A model generated the notes under the pieces. The model was not told where the DNA came from. It saw only the letters and a program-made list of their open reading frames with translations, and ran no database searches. A stretch of 64,000 nucleotides of DNA, taken from positions 62,001-126,000 of the forward strand of contig JAVHMA010000004.1 in assembly GCA_031081715.1 (NCBI GenBank), in the 5' to 3' direction. This DNA comes from Armatimonadota bacterium. Lineage in GTDB: Bacteria > Sysuimicrobiota > Sysuimicrobiia > Sysuimicrobiales > Humicultoraceae. Position numbers and translations under genes: made by a program. Below are positions 35,806-44,244 of the stretch, piece after piece (the first letter of the stretch is position 1; every line of letters starts with the position of its first letter).

Positions 35806-36555
35806 GCGCTGCTCCTGGTGCTGGCGGCCGTGCTGGTGCTCGCTCCGGCGGCGCCGGCCGCGGCGCAGCTCATCGGCCAGGCCGAGGAGATCCGCATCGG
35901 CCGCCAGGCGGCCGCGCAGCTCGAGGCCGAGGTGGGGCTCTCGGGCGACGCCGTGCTCGCCGCGCGCGTCGCCGCGATCGGCCGTCGCATCGCCGCGGTC
36001 TCCGACCGCCGCGATCTCACCTACACCTTCAAGGTCGTGCGCGGCCGCGAGGTCAACGCGGTCTCGCTGCCCGGTGGGTTCATCTACGCTACCGAGGGCT
36101 TGATGCGGTTCGTCGCCTCCGATGCCGAGCTCGCGTTCATCCTCGGTCACGAGGTCGGCCACGTCGCCGCCCGACACCATGTCACGTTGATCGAGCGGCA
36201 CGCGCTGCTCGGCGTGCTCGGACGGTTGTTGTTCGGGGGCGACCGCACAACCGCGCAGCTCGCCGAGATCGCGCGCGTGCTCGTGGCGCGCGGGTTCTCG
36301 CGCGAGCACGAGTACGAAGCAGACCGACTGGGCGTGCGTTACGCCCACCGCGCGGGCTTCGACGCCTCTGCGGCGCTTGGGTTCATGCAGCGGCTGCGCG
36401 CGGCGGAGGGCCGCGACCCCGATCGGTTCGAGGTGTTCTTTCGCACGCACCCGGCGCTGGCCGATCGGATCGTTCGCCTGCGCGACCACCTGCGCGAGCT
36501 GGGGTACCGCGTCGCCGCGCCGCGCCCGCGTGCCGCCGGCGCGGCGGGGGCGTAG
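35794..36555 (+). CDS. Exported M48-family zinc metalloprotease
   Basis: A 253-residue protein with a signal peptide (LLLVLAAVLVLAPAAPAAAQ) and a gluzincin core. The zinc-binding HEVGH is at 119-123, and the third ligand Glu is in HEYEADRLG. It resembles the periplasmic BepA/YcaL/LoiP group but lacks their TPR domain. Those enzymes degrade misassembled outer-membrane proteins, including LptD, which would fit this locus. The ATG at 35794 is taken; another in-frame ATG lies nine bases earlier. Confidence 0.87.
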   Translation: MGPQALLLVLAAVLVLAPAAPAAAQLIGQAEEIRIGRQAAAQLEAEVGLSGDAVLAARVAAIGRRIAAVSDRRDLTYTFKVVRGREVNAVSLPGGFIYATEGLMRFVASDAELAFILGHEVGHVAARHHVTLIERHALLGVLGRLLFGGDRTTAQLAEIARVLVARGFSREHEYEADRLGVRYAHRAGFDASAALGFMQRLRAAEGRDPDRFEVFFRTHPALADRIVRLRDHLRELGYRVAAPRPRAAGAAGA

Positions 36556-36558
36556 GCC

Positions 36559-37425
36559 GTGCGCCTCGACGACCCGTACGCGGTCCCCGGGGTCTACCGC
36601 AAGGCGCAGCTCCACGCCCACACCCGCCGCTCCGACGGTCGCTTCGAGCCCGCCGAGCTAGCCCGACGCTACCGCGACGCGGGGTACGCCTTCCTCTGCT
36701 TCACCGACCACGAGGTGGTGACACGCTGTGAGGAGTTCAACGACGGCGCGTTCCTGGCCCTACCCGGGGTGGAAGAGGCGGTCGGCTGGGGGCCGTTTCC
36801 TTTGGGCCCGCACCTGGGCCGGTTGCTCGTGGACCGGCCGTCGGGCGGCGGCGGTGGGGCCGACCGCGTCGCGCGCACGCTCGCCGGAGGCGGTGTGCCG
36901 TCGCTGCACCACCCGTCGTGGAACGGGAACCTCTGGACGGGCGGCTGGACTGCGGGCGCAGTGGCGGCACTGCCCGGGCCGTACCTGATCGAGATCTGGA
37001 ATCCCCACTCGGCACCGGCCGAGGACCTCCGGCGATGGGCGGCCGCCGTCCGCGCGCGCGGCCCGTCGGTGCGCGTCACCGCCGTGGCCGCCGACGACTG
37101 CCACGGGACCGCCCAGTTCGACCGCGGGTGGGTGATGGTCAAGGTCCCCGAGCTCTCGGCCGGCGCGCTGCGCCGGGCGCTGCTGGGGGGCGCGTGCTAC
37201 GCGAGCACCGGGGTGGCCGCGGAGTTCGGCGCAGACGGCGGCGCCGTGGTGGCGCGGGCCGAGGCCGATCTGGTGCTCGTCTTCGACGCGGCGGGCCGCG
37301 AGCGCGCGCGTGTGAGCGGGGGATCGTGCCGCTACGAGCCCGCCGGCGACGAGGGGTTCGTGCGCCTGGAGTGCCACGCCGGCGAGCGGCGCGCCTGGAG
37401 CCAGGCCTTCTGGGTGCTACCGTGA
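36559..37425 (+). CDS. PHP-domain metal-dependent hydrolase
   Basis: A 288-residue PHP-fold protein. The metal-binding motifs are LHAHTRRSDG, FTDHEVV, LHHPSWNG, IEIWNPHS and AADDCHG, in the order seen in PHP phosphoesterases. The last ~80 residues form a beta-rich extension. PHP proteins include RNase AM-like nucleases, histidinol phosphatase and polymerase domains; this one is stand-alone and its substrate unknown. The GTG start follows the M48 gene by three bases. Its end overlaps the convergent LpxB-related gene by nine bases. Confidence 0.85.
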   Translation: MRLDDPYAVPGVYRKAQLHAHTRRSDGRFEPAELARRYRDAGYAFLCFTDHEVVTRCEEFNDGAFLALPGVEEAVGWGPFPLGPHLGRLLVDRPSGGGGGADRVARTLAGGGVPSLHHPSWNGNLWTGGWTAGAVAALPGPYLIEIWNPHSAPAEDLRRWAAAVRARGPSVRVTAVAADDCHGTAQFDRGWVMVKVPELSAGALRRALLGGACYASTGVAAEFGADGGAVVARAEADLVLVFDAAGRERARVSGGSCRYEPAGDEGFVRLECHAGERRAWSQAFWVLP

Positions 37426-38505
37426 GACCTCCGGGCGCGCGAGCCTGACGAGGTCGGCCGCGATGCGCGCCGCGGCGCCCGGGGGGCCCATGCGGGCGCG
37501 GCCGGCCGCGCCGCGGCGCGCGCGTTCCTGCGGATCGCGCAACAGCCGCACGACAGCGGACGCCGCCTCGGTCGCGTCGCGGCACGGCACCAGCGCCTCG
37601 CCCAGCAGCCGAGCCTGCATCGCCAGGAACTGGGGGCCGAACTGCGGACCCCGGCCCGGAAAGGCGACGACCGGACGGCCGAGCCCTGCGGCCTGCTCGT
37701 TCGCCGTGCCCGCCATGCCCATCACCACCGCGGCGCGCGCGACCGCATCCCAGAACGCCGTCGTGAGCGCGATCGGCGGCCGGCCGTCCAGCCGGGCCGC
37801 AATCGCCTCGGGGCGGATCGTCGGCGCCACCGCGAGGAGGAACCGGACCTCCGGTACCGTGCCTGCGACCAGCGCGGCGGCGGCCGCCAGGGACGCCGCG
37901 TTCGCAGGCGCCTCGCGCCGGCTACCCGGGAGCAACGTCACCACGGGCGTGTCCGGGTCGAGCCCGAACGACGCGCCGTGCATCGTCACGAGATCCATCA
38001 TGACGTTGCCGGGCGCCGCGGCTGGCAGCCCGTGCGCGGTCAGGTGTGCCGCGGTCTCGGGGTCCCGGGCGAAGACGCGTGCGGCGCGCCGCATGACCCG
38101 ACGCGGGAGCGCGCCCGTCGGCGCGATGTGCACGGAATCCGCGGTCGCGACAAGCGCCGTGGGCGCCCCGGCGCGCGCGGCCATCCACAGGCAGTATGCG
38201 TCGCCGACCGCGACGGCCACGTCGAAGCGGCCACGTTGCGCGGCCAGCGTCCGGCGCTGTGCGATCCACAGGCCGACCAGGCCGTCCCTCAGGTCGGCGC
38301 GGAGCCCGCGCAGGCCGCTGCGGAGCGAGAACCCGCCGCCAGGGAGCGCGCGCCTCGGGTTAAGCAACGGCACGCCCGCAGGGTAGGCGCCCTGGCCCAC
38401 CAGGGGATAGGCGGCCACCGCGGTTCCCGGCGGGAGCTCGGCGGCAATCCGGGCGGCGATCAGGTCCTCGCCGACGCCGTTGCTCACGAACAGGATGCGG
38501 GTCAC
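37417..38505 (-). CDS. LpxB-related GT-B glycosyltransferase
   Basis: A 362-residue protein of the group annotated as lipid-A-disaccharide synthase-related. It starts with FVSNGVGEDLIAARIA, has VAVGDAYCLWMA, LLPGSRREAP in the middle, and the donor-site segment MGMAGTANEQAAGLGRPVVAFPG with GPQFGPQFL. The GT-B architecture is shared with LpxB, but substrates are not established for this subgroup, which occurs in cyanobacteria and some other diderms. Its GTG overlaps the upstream stop by GTGA. It is the last gene of the seven-gene minus-strand glycan operon. Confidence 0.82.
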   Translation of the reverse strand: MTRILFVSNGVGEDLIAARIAAELPPGTAVAAYPLVGQGAYPAGVPLLNPRRALPGGGFSLRSGLRGLRADLRDGLVGLWIAQRRTLAAQRGRFDVAVAVGDAYCLWMAARAGAPTALVATADSVHIAPTGALPRRVMRRAARVFARDPETAAHLTAHGLPAAAPGNVMMDLVTMHGASFGLDPDTPVVTLLPGSRREAPANAASLAAAAALVAGTVPEVRFLLAVAPTIRPEAIAARLDGRPPIALTTAFWDAVARAAVVMGMAGTANEQAAGLGRPVVAFPGRGPQFGPQFLAMQARLLGEALVPCRDATEAASAVVRLLRDPQERARRGAAGRARMGPPGAAARIAADLVRLARPEVSR

Positions 38506-39470
38506 AACGCCGCGCGGCGCGCCCGGGGCGGTTCGGGCGCCGCTTCACGCAACGCCTCGAAGACGCCCTGGTAGTACGCCTCCCACAGCAGGATGCGGTA
38601 GCACTCGTCCAGCAGCCCCTGCGCCCCGCGGCGCTCGGCCCACGACCGCAGCCGCCGGGCCAGCCGCGGCGCGACGCCGGTGCCGTAGACCAGCCGCTTC
38701 AGCGGCAGCAGCGCCGGGTGCAGCTCCAGGTGAACACCGAGCCAGGCGGCGCAGCCATGTTTGCGCCAAAAGTAGACCGCGGCCCGGCCGTTGGCGCGCT
38801 GCCGCCGCGCCGCGGCTTCCACGCTGAGCGGGTGATGGTGCAGCCCCGCAGCCGACGGTTCCGAAACGATCCGGGTGCCGGCGCTGTGCAGCCTGCAGGC
38901 GTACTCGACGTCCTCGAAGCCGTAGCCGACGAAGCCCTCGTCGAAGCCGCCTATCGCCCGGTGCGCGTTGGCGGCCACGGAGAGATTGCGGCCGATCACG
39001 TGCAGGGGCGAGAGGTCCCGCGGCCGGCCCGGGGCGGCGCGATCGCGCGCGGTGCTCAGCCGCATGAACGGGGTGGTCAGTGACTCGGGCGTCGGCACGG
39101 TCCGCCCCTGGACTGCCAGCGGCGCCGGCGATGCGGCATGGCGGTCCAGATGGCGCGCGACCAGGTCCGGCTGGGCCAGCACGTCCGCGTCGAGGAAGAG
39201 CAGCACGTCTCCGCGCGCCGCGGCCGCACCCCGGTTGCGCGCCGCGGCCAGCCCCTGATTGGTCTGCCGGATGACGTGTGGCCGCACCGCGCCCGGCCAC
39301 CGCTCCGCGATCTCCGCGGTGGCGTCCGAGGAGCCGTCGTCCACCACCACCACCTCGAAGACTCCAGGCTCCAGGGTCTGGGCATCGAGCGCCGCGAGCG
39401 TCCTCGGCAACACGGCCGCGGCGTCGTGGCAGGGCACGACGACGGAGACGCGCGGGGCCCCGGTGGTCAC
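38502..39470 (-). CDS. GT2 family glycosyltransferase (third of three in operon)
   Basis: A 322-residue GT-A enzyme. The nucleotide-sugar site is VVVPCHDAA...VVVDDGSSD, and the metal motif is FLDADV. GGFDEGFVGYGFEDVEYACRL contains the ED acceptor-site motif of this group. The C-terminal ~100 residues are basic and include AVYFWRKHG and LLPLKRLVYGTG, which are nearly repeated in the next gene upstream. The GTG at 39470 forms GTGA with the preceding stop; a longer in-frame extension upstream is shadow. Sugar and linkage unknown. Confidence 0.88.
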   Translation of the reverse strand: MTTGAPRVSVVVPCHDAAAVLPRTLAALDAQTLEPGVFEVVVVDDGSSDATAEIAERWPGAVRPHVIRQTNQGLAAARNRGAAAARGDVLLFLDADVLAQPDLVARHLDRHAASPAPLAVQGRTVPTPESLTTPFMRLSTARDRAAPGRPRDLSPLHVIGRNLSVAANAHRAIGGFDEGFVGYGFEDVEYACRLHSAGTRIVSEPSAAGLHHHPLSVEAAARRQRANGRAAVYFWRKHGCAAWLGVHLELHPALLPLKRLVYGTGVAPRLARRLRSWAERRGAQGLLDECYRILLWEAYYQGVFEALREAAPEPPRARRAAL

Positions 39471-40390
39471 GGCGTCCGGAGGGCGGCGAAGACGCCCTCG
39501 TAGTACGAGCGCCACGCCAGGTGGTTGTACAGCTCGCCGCACAGCAGTGTGAGGCCCAGTCGTTCGCAGACCGGGACCAGGGGCCGCACGACCGCCGTGA
39601 TCGCGCCGCTGCGATAGACCAGCCACTTCAGCGGGAGCAGCGCAGGCGAGATCTCCAGGAACAGGCCCAGTCCCCGGTCCCGGCGGTGTTTCCTCCAGAA
39701 GTAGACGGCGCCGCGCCCGGCCTCCCGCATCTTGACGCGCAGCTCGTCGAGGGTCTGCACGTGGTAGTGCCAGCCGATCGCCGCCGGCTCGAAGCGCAGC
39801 GTCACCCCCGCGCGCGCCAGCCGGAACGCCAGCTCGATGTCCTCCCAGCCGTACCCGCGGAACGTTTCGTCGAAGCCGCCAGCCCGGTGGAACGCGTCCG
39901 CGGCCACCGAGAAGTTGCGCGTGACGACGTGGTAGGGCGACATACCGTCGCGGCGGCGCACCGTGACGTCCGGGATGACGTGCCGCGCGCGCATGAACAT
40001 CGTCTCGAGACTATCGGGGTGCTCCCGCCAGGCGCCCTGCACGCCGAGGTCCCGACGGCGGGCGTGGTGCGCCAGGTGCGCCGCGACCAGGCCGGGCTCC
40101 GCCCAGATGTCCGCGTCGAGGAACAGAAGGATGTGCCCCCGCGCCGCCCGGGCCCCGAGGTTGCGTGCCGCCGCGCGGCCGCCGCCTGAGTGCCGGAGCA
40201 CCCGAAGAGGTCTGCGCGCGTCCAGGCGCGCGAGCTCGTCAGCGGACCCATCGGTGGACCCGTCGTCCACGACGACGATCTCGAAGGCACCGGGCGCGGC
40301 GTCCTGCGCGAGCAGGCTCTCGACGGCGCGGCGCAGGATCCACCCGCCGTCGCGTACCGGCATGACGACCGTGAGGGCCGGCGCGGTCAC
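39467..40390 (-). CDS. GT2 family glycosyltransferase (second of three in operon)
   Basis: A 307-residue GT2 enzyme closely similar in plan to its neighbour: TVVMPVRDGGWI, IVVVDDGSTDGS, FLDADIWAEP, GGFDETFRGYGWEDIELAFRL and the C-terminal GAVYFWRKHRRDRG and LLPLKWLVYRSG. The pair look like a tandem duplication that has diverged, so they may add successive related sugars. The start is the GTG at 40390 (GTGA overlap with the polymerase stop). A much longer upstream frame is antisense shadow. Confidence 0.88.
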   Translation of the reverse strand: MTAPALTVVMPVRDGGWILRRAVESLLAQDAAPGAFEIVVVDDGSTDGSADELARLDARRPLRVLRHSGGGRAAARNLGARAARGHILLFLDADIWAEPGLVAAHLAHHARRRDLGVQGAWREHPDSLETMFMRARHVIPDVTVRRRDGMSPYHVVTRNFSVAADAFHRAGGFDETFRGYGWEDIELAFRLARAGVTLRFEPAAIGWHYHVQTLDELRVKMREAGRGAVYFWRKHRRDRGLGLFLEISPALLPLKWLVYRSGAITAVVRPLVPVCERLGLTLLCGELYNHLAWRSYYEGVFAALRTP

Positions 40391-41547
40391 CCGGCGGCCT
40401 CCGGGCCCGAGGCGCCGGCGCCCACGCCGAGCAGGAGGAAGAGGCCGACGCTGACCGCCAGCCCGATGATGGTCACGTCCACCATCTGGTGCGCCACGAA
40501 CGCCGTGGTGGCCGCCAGCACCGTCAGGGCGACCGTACGGGTGGGTGCACCACCGGGAGTCCGGCCGTACCAGCGCACCAGGGCGAGCACCCCGGCCGAA
40601 AGCAGGATCGCGAGCGCGACGACCCCCAACGCGCCCAGCTCCGCCGCGGTGTGCAGTACCAGGTTGTGCGCCGACGGCGCGTACTGTGGCCCCGCCGCCC
40701 ACGCGGCGTGCCGCTCGTAGACCAGGCCGAACGTGGCCAGGCCGGTGCCCAGCACCGGGTGCTCCGCGGCCACACGGAGCGCGACGCGCCAGACCGCGAG
40801 TCGGCTGAACGGCCCGGTCGCCGGTAGGACCTGGAGGAGTCGGTCCAGGTGCCAGGTCCACTGCCCGGCCAGCACCGGGATCGTCAGCGCCGCGGTGGCG
40901 GCCGCGGTGGCCAGTCCCCACCACAGCCTCCGCCCGGGCCGCAGCGCCAGCAGCACGGCCAGGCCCGCCCCGGCCCCGAGCCAGCCACCGCGTGACCAGG
41001 TGAGCGCGAGCCCGAGCGCCACGACGGCGAGCCCGAGCAACGCGACCGCCCGCCCCGCCCCGCGCGCGTCCAGCGACAACCCGGTCAGGACGACCAGTCC
41101 CACGCCGAGGGTCGTCCCCAGGCCGTTCGACGTCAGGTGGGGCAGCGTCGCCCGGGCGTCCGTGCCCGGTGAGAGGTTCAGGATAGCCCACGCGGCGGCC
41201 AGTATCGCTCCGGCGGCCCAGGCCGAGAGCAGGACGCGCACGAACGCTGGCCGGTGCCGCACCGCCAGCACCGAGGCACGCACCACAGGCAGCGCTACCG
41301 CCGCGGTCGCGGCCGTGGCGGCCAGCGCCGTGGCCCGCCAGGGAGAGACCAGGGCGGAGGCCGTGGCGACGCCCAGCCAGGCGAGGAGGCCCGGGTCGAG
41401 GGGCGAGGGAGCCCACAGCGGTTCGCCTTCGATGAGCTCTCCCAGCGCCACGACGAGCAGCAAGGCGGCGCCCACCAGCGCGTGCCCAAACGGGACTTCG
41501 AACGCGGTCAGCAGGAGGGCGGCCTCACGCCACCGCCACGCCGACAT
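40387..41547 (-). CDS. O-antigen polymerase/ligase (Wzy/WaaL family), operon copy
   Basis: A 386-residue polytopic membrane protein with about ten to twelve hydrophobic segments. The Wzy_C signature RLAVWRVALRVAAEHPVLGTGLATF is followed by a large periplasmic loop with SAHNLVLHTAAELG, which holds the conserved His of the ligase/polymerase group. TWSRGGWLG is the conserved Arg motif. Sequence does not say whether it polymerises repeat units or ligates glycan to lipid. It abuts the first GT2 gene with no gap. Confidence 0.82.
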   Translation of the reverse strand: MSAWRWREAALLLTAFEVPFGHALVGAALLLVVALGELIEGEPLWAPSPLDPGLLAWLGVATASALVSPWRATALAATAATAAVALPVVRASVLAVRHRPAFVRVLLSAWAAGAILAAAWAILNLSPGTDARATLPHLTSNGLGTTLGVGLVVLTGLSLDARGAGRAVALLGLAVVALGLALTWSRGGWLGAGAGLAVLLALRPGRRLWWGLATAAATAALTIPVLAGQWTWHLDRLLQVLPATGPFSRLAVWRVALRVAAEHPVLGTGLATFGLVYERHAAWAAGPQYAPSAHNLVLHTAAELGALGVVALAILLSAGVLALVRWYGRTPGGAPTRTVALTVLAATTAFVAHQMVDVTIIGLAVSVGLFLLLGVGAGASGPEAAG

Positions 41548-42474
41548 CTAGCCGCGCTCCAGGGCCGCGCGGAATCGATCGAGCGAGGCCAGGTAGTGAC
41601 GGTTCAAGGCGCCCCGCAGCACCAGATTCGCCAGGGTGTGCTGACCGCGCGCCACCAGCCACCGTGCGACCCGCGGGGCGTTGCGGGAGGTTAGCAGCCC
41701 GGCCCCGCCGAGGACGAAGTGGGCCGCGCGCTGGACGGCCGTGTCCTGAATCATCCACCGCGTCGCCGGCCCGGGATGCTTGCGGAGCAGATAGAGCGCG
41801 GTCCGCGCGCGCTCCTCCTCCTTTACCAGGAACCGGTCGAAGGCCGAGGGGTCGGGGAGCGGCTGCACGTGGAACCCGATGGCCTCCGGGTCGAAGCGCC
41901 GGGGCAGGCCCGCGGCCTGCAGCCGCAGCCCGAGGTCGAAGTCTTCCCAGCCGTAGACGCGGAAGCCCTCGTCGAACAGCCCGGCGTCCACGAGCGCCTG
42001 CCGCGGTACCGAGGCGTTGGCCGTGTCGAGATAGGCTGGCGAGGAGCGGATCGCAGGGGCCCGCGGCGGGATCTGCGGTGATGGAACGAGCACCACCGGC
42101 CCCCGGCCGACCACCGGCCGGCCCGCCGCCTGGTGCAATGCCAGGTGGCGCTGGAGGAAGTCCGGCCGCACCAGCACGTCGCTGTCCACGAAGACGATGA
42201 TCGGAGCCTCGGCGGCCCGGATCCCCGCGTTGCGCGCGGCGCTGCGGCCCCGGTTGCGGTCGAGCCGCACCGGCCGCACCCGTGCCCGGCCCGTGGCCGC
42301 CGCGGCGAGGACCGCCGGGGTGTCGTCGGTCGAGCCGTCGTCCACCACGACGACCTCGTAGACGGCCGGCGCCAGCGTTTGCGCGGCGAGGTGCCGCAGT
42401 GTCGCGCGCAGGGTCGCCGCGTCGTTGTACGCCGGTACGACCACCGAGAGTCGAGGGACAGCGCGCGCGGGCAC
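41548..42474 (-). CDS. GT2 family glycosyltransferase (first of three in operon)
   Basis: A 308-residue GT-A enzyme: VVVPAYNDAATL, VVVDDGSTDDTP, the DxD-like FVDSDVLV, and YGWEDFDLGLRLQ near residue 175. The C-terminal part (~200-308) is helical and basic, differs from the other two GT2 enzymes of the operon, and has KEEERARTALYLLRKHPG. The start is a GTG at 42474, three bases after the MsbA-like stop. Sugar specificity unknown. Confidence 0.87.
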   Translation of the reverse strand: MPARAVPRLSVVVPAYNDAATLRATLRHLAAQTLAPAVYEVVVVDDGSTDDTPAVLAAAATGRARVRPVRLDRNRGRSAARNAGIRAAEAPIIVFVDSDVLVRPDFLQRHLALHQAAGRPVVGRGPVVLVPSPQIPPRAPAIRSSPAYLDTANASVPRQALVDAGLFDEGFRVYGWEDFDLGLRLQAAGLPRRFDPEAIGFHVQPLPDPSAFDRFLVKEEERARTALYLLRKHPGPATRWMIQDTAVQRAAHFVLGGAGLLTSRNAPRVARWLVARGQHTLANLVLRGALNRHYLASLDRFRAALERG

Positions 42475-42477
42475 GAG

Positions 42478-44244
42478 CTACGGCGAGCGCGCGGCGGACG
42501 CCGCCGCGGACTCCGGGGCCGGTGCGTCCACCCATTGCTGCCGCTGCAGGCGCGCGTAGGTGCCGTCGACTGCCAGTAGTTCCTCGTGCCCGCCGGTCTC
42601 GATGACGCGACCGGCGTCGAGGACCACGATGCGGTCCGCGCCGCGGATCGTGGAGAGGCGGTGCGCGATGATGAAGGTCGTGCGGCCCCGCGCGATGCGG
42701 TCGAGCGCCTCCTGGATCGCGGCCTCCGACTCGCTGTCCAGCGCCGAGGTGGCCTCGTCGAAGATCAACAGGCGCGGGCGGTTGAGCAGCGCGCGCGCGA
42801 TCGCCAGGCGCTGGCGTTGCCCGCCCGAGAGCTGAAGCCCGTCGTCGCCGAGACGCGTCTCGTAGCCGTCCGGCAGCGCCGCGATGAACTCATGGGCGTT
42901 GGCGGCGCGCGCCGCGGCGACGACCTCGTCGAGCGACGCGTCCGGCCGCGCATAGGCGATGTTCTCGCGAATCGTGCCCGCGAACAGCACGGTCTCCTGT
43001 GGCACCAGGCCGATCTGGCTCCGCAGCGACCGCAGCGTGACCTGGCGCAGGTCGATCCCGTCGATCGTGACCGTGCCCTCGGTGGGGTCGTAGAAACGCG
43101 CGATGAGGTTCACCAGCGTGGTCTTGCCGGCGCCGCTCTGTCCGACGAGCGCCACGCGCTCGCCCGGCGCCACCTCCAGCGTGACATCGCGAAGCGCCCA
43201 GCGCTCCGGGGCGTAGGCGAACGACACGCGATCGAAGGTCACGCGGCCGGCGATCGGCGGTAGCGGCATCGCCGTCGGGCTCTCGGGGAGAGCGGTCGCG
43301 TCGTCCAGCAGCGCGCGGATGCGGCCGAACGCACCCAGCGCCTGTCGCAGGCCTGCGTAGTGGCGGGTCAGCCCCACGGCGGGCTCGACGGCGAGGCCGA
43401 CGTAGGTCAGGAACGCCACCAGGAGCCCGGCGGTGAGCTGACCCGAGGTCACGCGCTGGCCGCCGACCCACAGGACCAGGATGATCCCGAACGCCGTGAG
43501 AAAGCTCACGACCGGTACCTGCGTGGCAACCATCCAGGCGATCCGCACGTTGGCCCCGAAGGTCCGCTCGTTCTCGGCGCGAAACCGCGTGATCTCGCGC
43601 TCCTCGCGCGCGAACGCGCGGATGACGCGGGCGCCCGCGAACGCCTCGCGGATCAGGCCGGTCAGGCCGGCGACATGTTCCTGCGCGCGCACCGTCGTGC
43701 CCTGGATCTCGCTGCCGAAGCGGCGCGCCAAGCCGCCCACGATCGGGATGACCAGCCCGATGACGAGCGCGAGCTGCCAGTCGATCCAGACCAGCATGGC
43801 GCCGATGCCGCCCAGCATCAGCGCGACCGCCAGCGCGTCGATCCCACCCGTGAGCAGTTGCGTCTGCACGACCTGCGTGTCCTGGAGGCTGCGCGCGATC
43901 GCGTCGCCGCTCTGCCAGACCGCGAACCGGTCGAGCGACCACCGCTGGATACGCGCGAACAGATCTCCGCGCAGGTCGGCCGTGATGCGGTGGCTCAGGT
44001 AGAAGGTCAGGTAGATCTGCACGAACATTGCCAGGCTGCGGACCCCGAACAGGCCCAGCGCCAGCAGGGCCGCGCGGTTGAGCGCGCCGAACGACCGGGT
44101 GGCAATGAGCTGGTCGATCATCCCGCCGGTGTACAGCGGGACCGTCAGGTTGGCGGCGGTGACCAGCAGGACCGCGGCGAGGGCGCCGGCCACCTGGAGG
44201 CGGTAGCGGGCGATGTACGCGGCCAGGCGCCCGAGGTCGCTCAT
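42478..44244 (-). CDS. MsbA-like ABC exporter (TMD-NBD half-transporter)
   Basis: A 588-residue half-transporter. Residues ~1-310 contain six membrane helices and fit the ABC exporter type 1 domain. Residues ~335-575 form the ATPase: Walker A GQSGAGKTT, Q-loop VPQETVLF, signature LSGGQRQRLAIARALL, Walker B LLIFDEATSALD and the H-loop IAHRLST. It works as a dimer. Its place between LpxB-like and GT2 genes suggests it flips a lipid-linked glycan or lipid A-like molecule, as MsbA does. The start is the ATG at 44244 (ATGA overlap); a longer frame upstream covers the lpxB-like gene and is shadow. Confidence 0.9.
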   Translation of the reverse strand: MSDLGRLAAYIARYRLQVAGALAAVLLVTAANLTVPLYTGGMIDQLIATRSFGALNRAALLALGLFGVRSLAMFVQIYLTFYLSHRITADLRGDLFARIQRWSLDRFAVWQSGDAIARSLQDTQVVQTQLLTGGIDALAVALMLGGIGAMLVWIDWQLALVIGLVIPIVGGLARRFGSEIQGTTVRAQEHVAGLTGLIREAFAGARVIRAFAREEREITRFRAENERTFGANVRIAWMVATQVPVVSFLTAFGIILVLWVGGQRVTSGQLTAGLLVAFLTYVGLAVEPAVGLTRHYAGLRQALGAFGRIRALLDDATALPESPTAMPLPPIAGRVTFDRVSFAYAPERWALRDVTLEVAPGERVALVGQSGAGKTTLVNLIARFYDPTEGTVTIDGIDLRQVTLRSLRSQIGLVPQETVLFAGTIRENIAYARPDASLDEVVAAARAANAHEFIAALPDGYETRLGDDGLQLSGGQRQRLAIARALLNRPRLLIFDEATSALDSESEAAIQEALDRIARGRTTFIIAHRLSTIRGADRIVVLDAGRVIETGGHEELLAVDGTYARLQRQQWVDAPAPESAAASAARSP

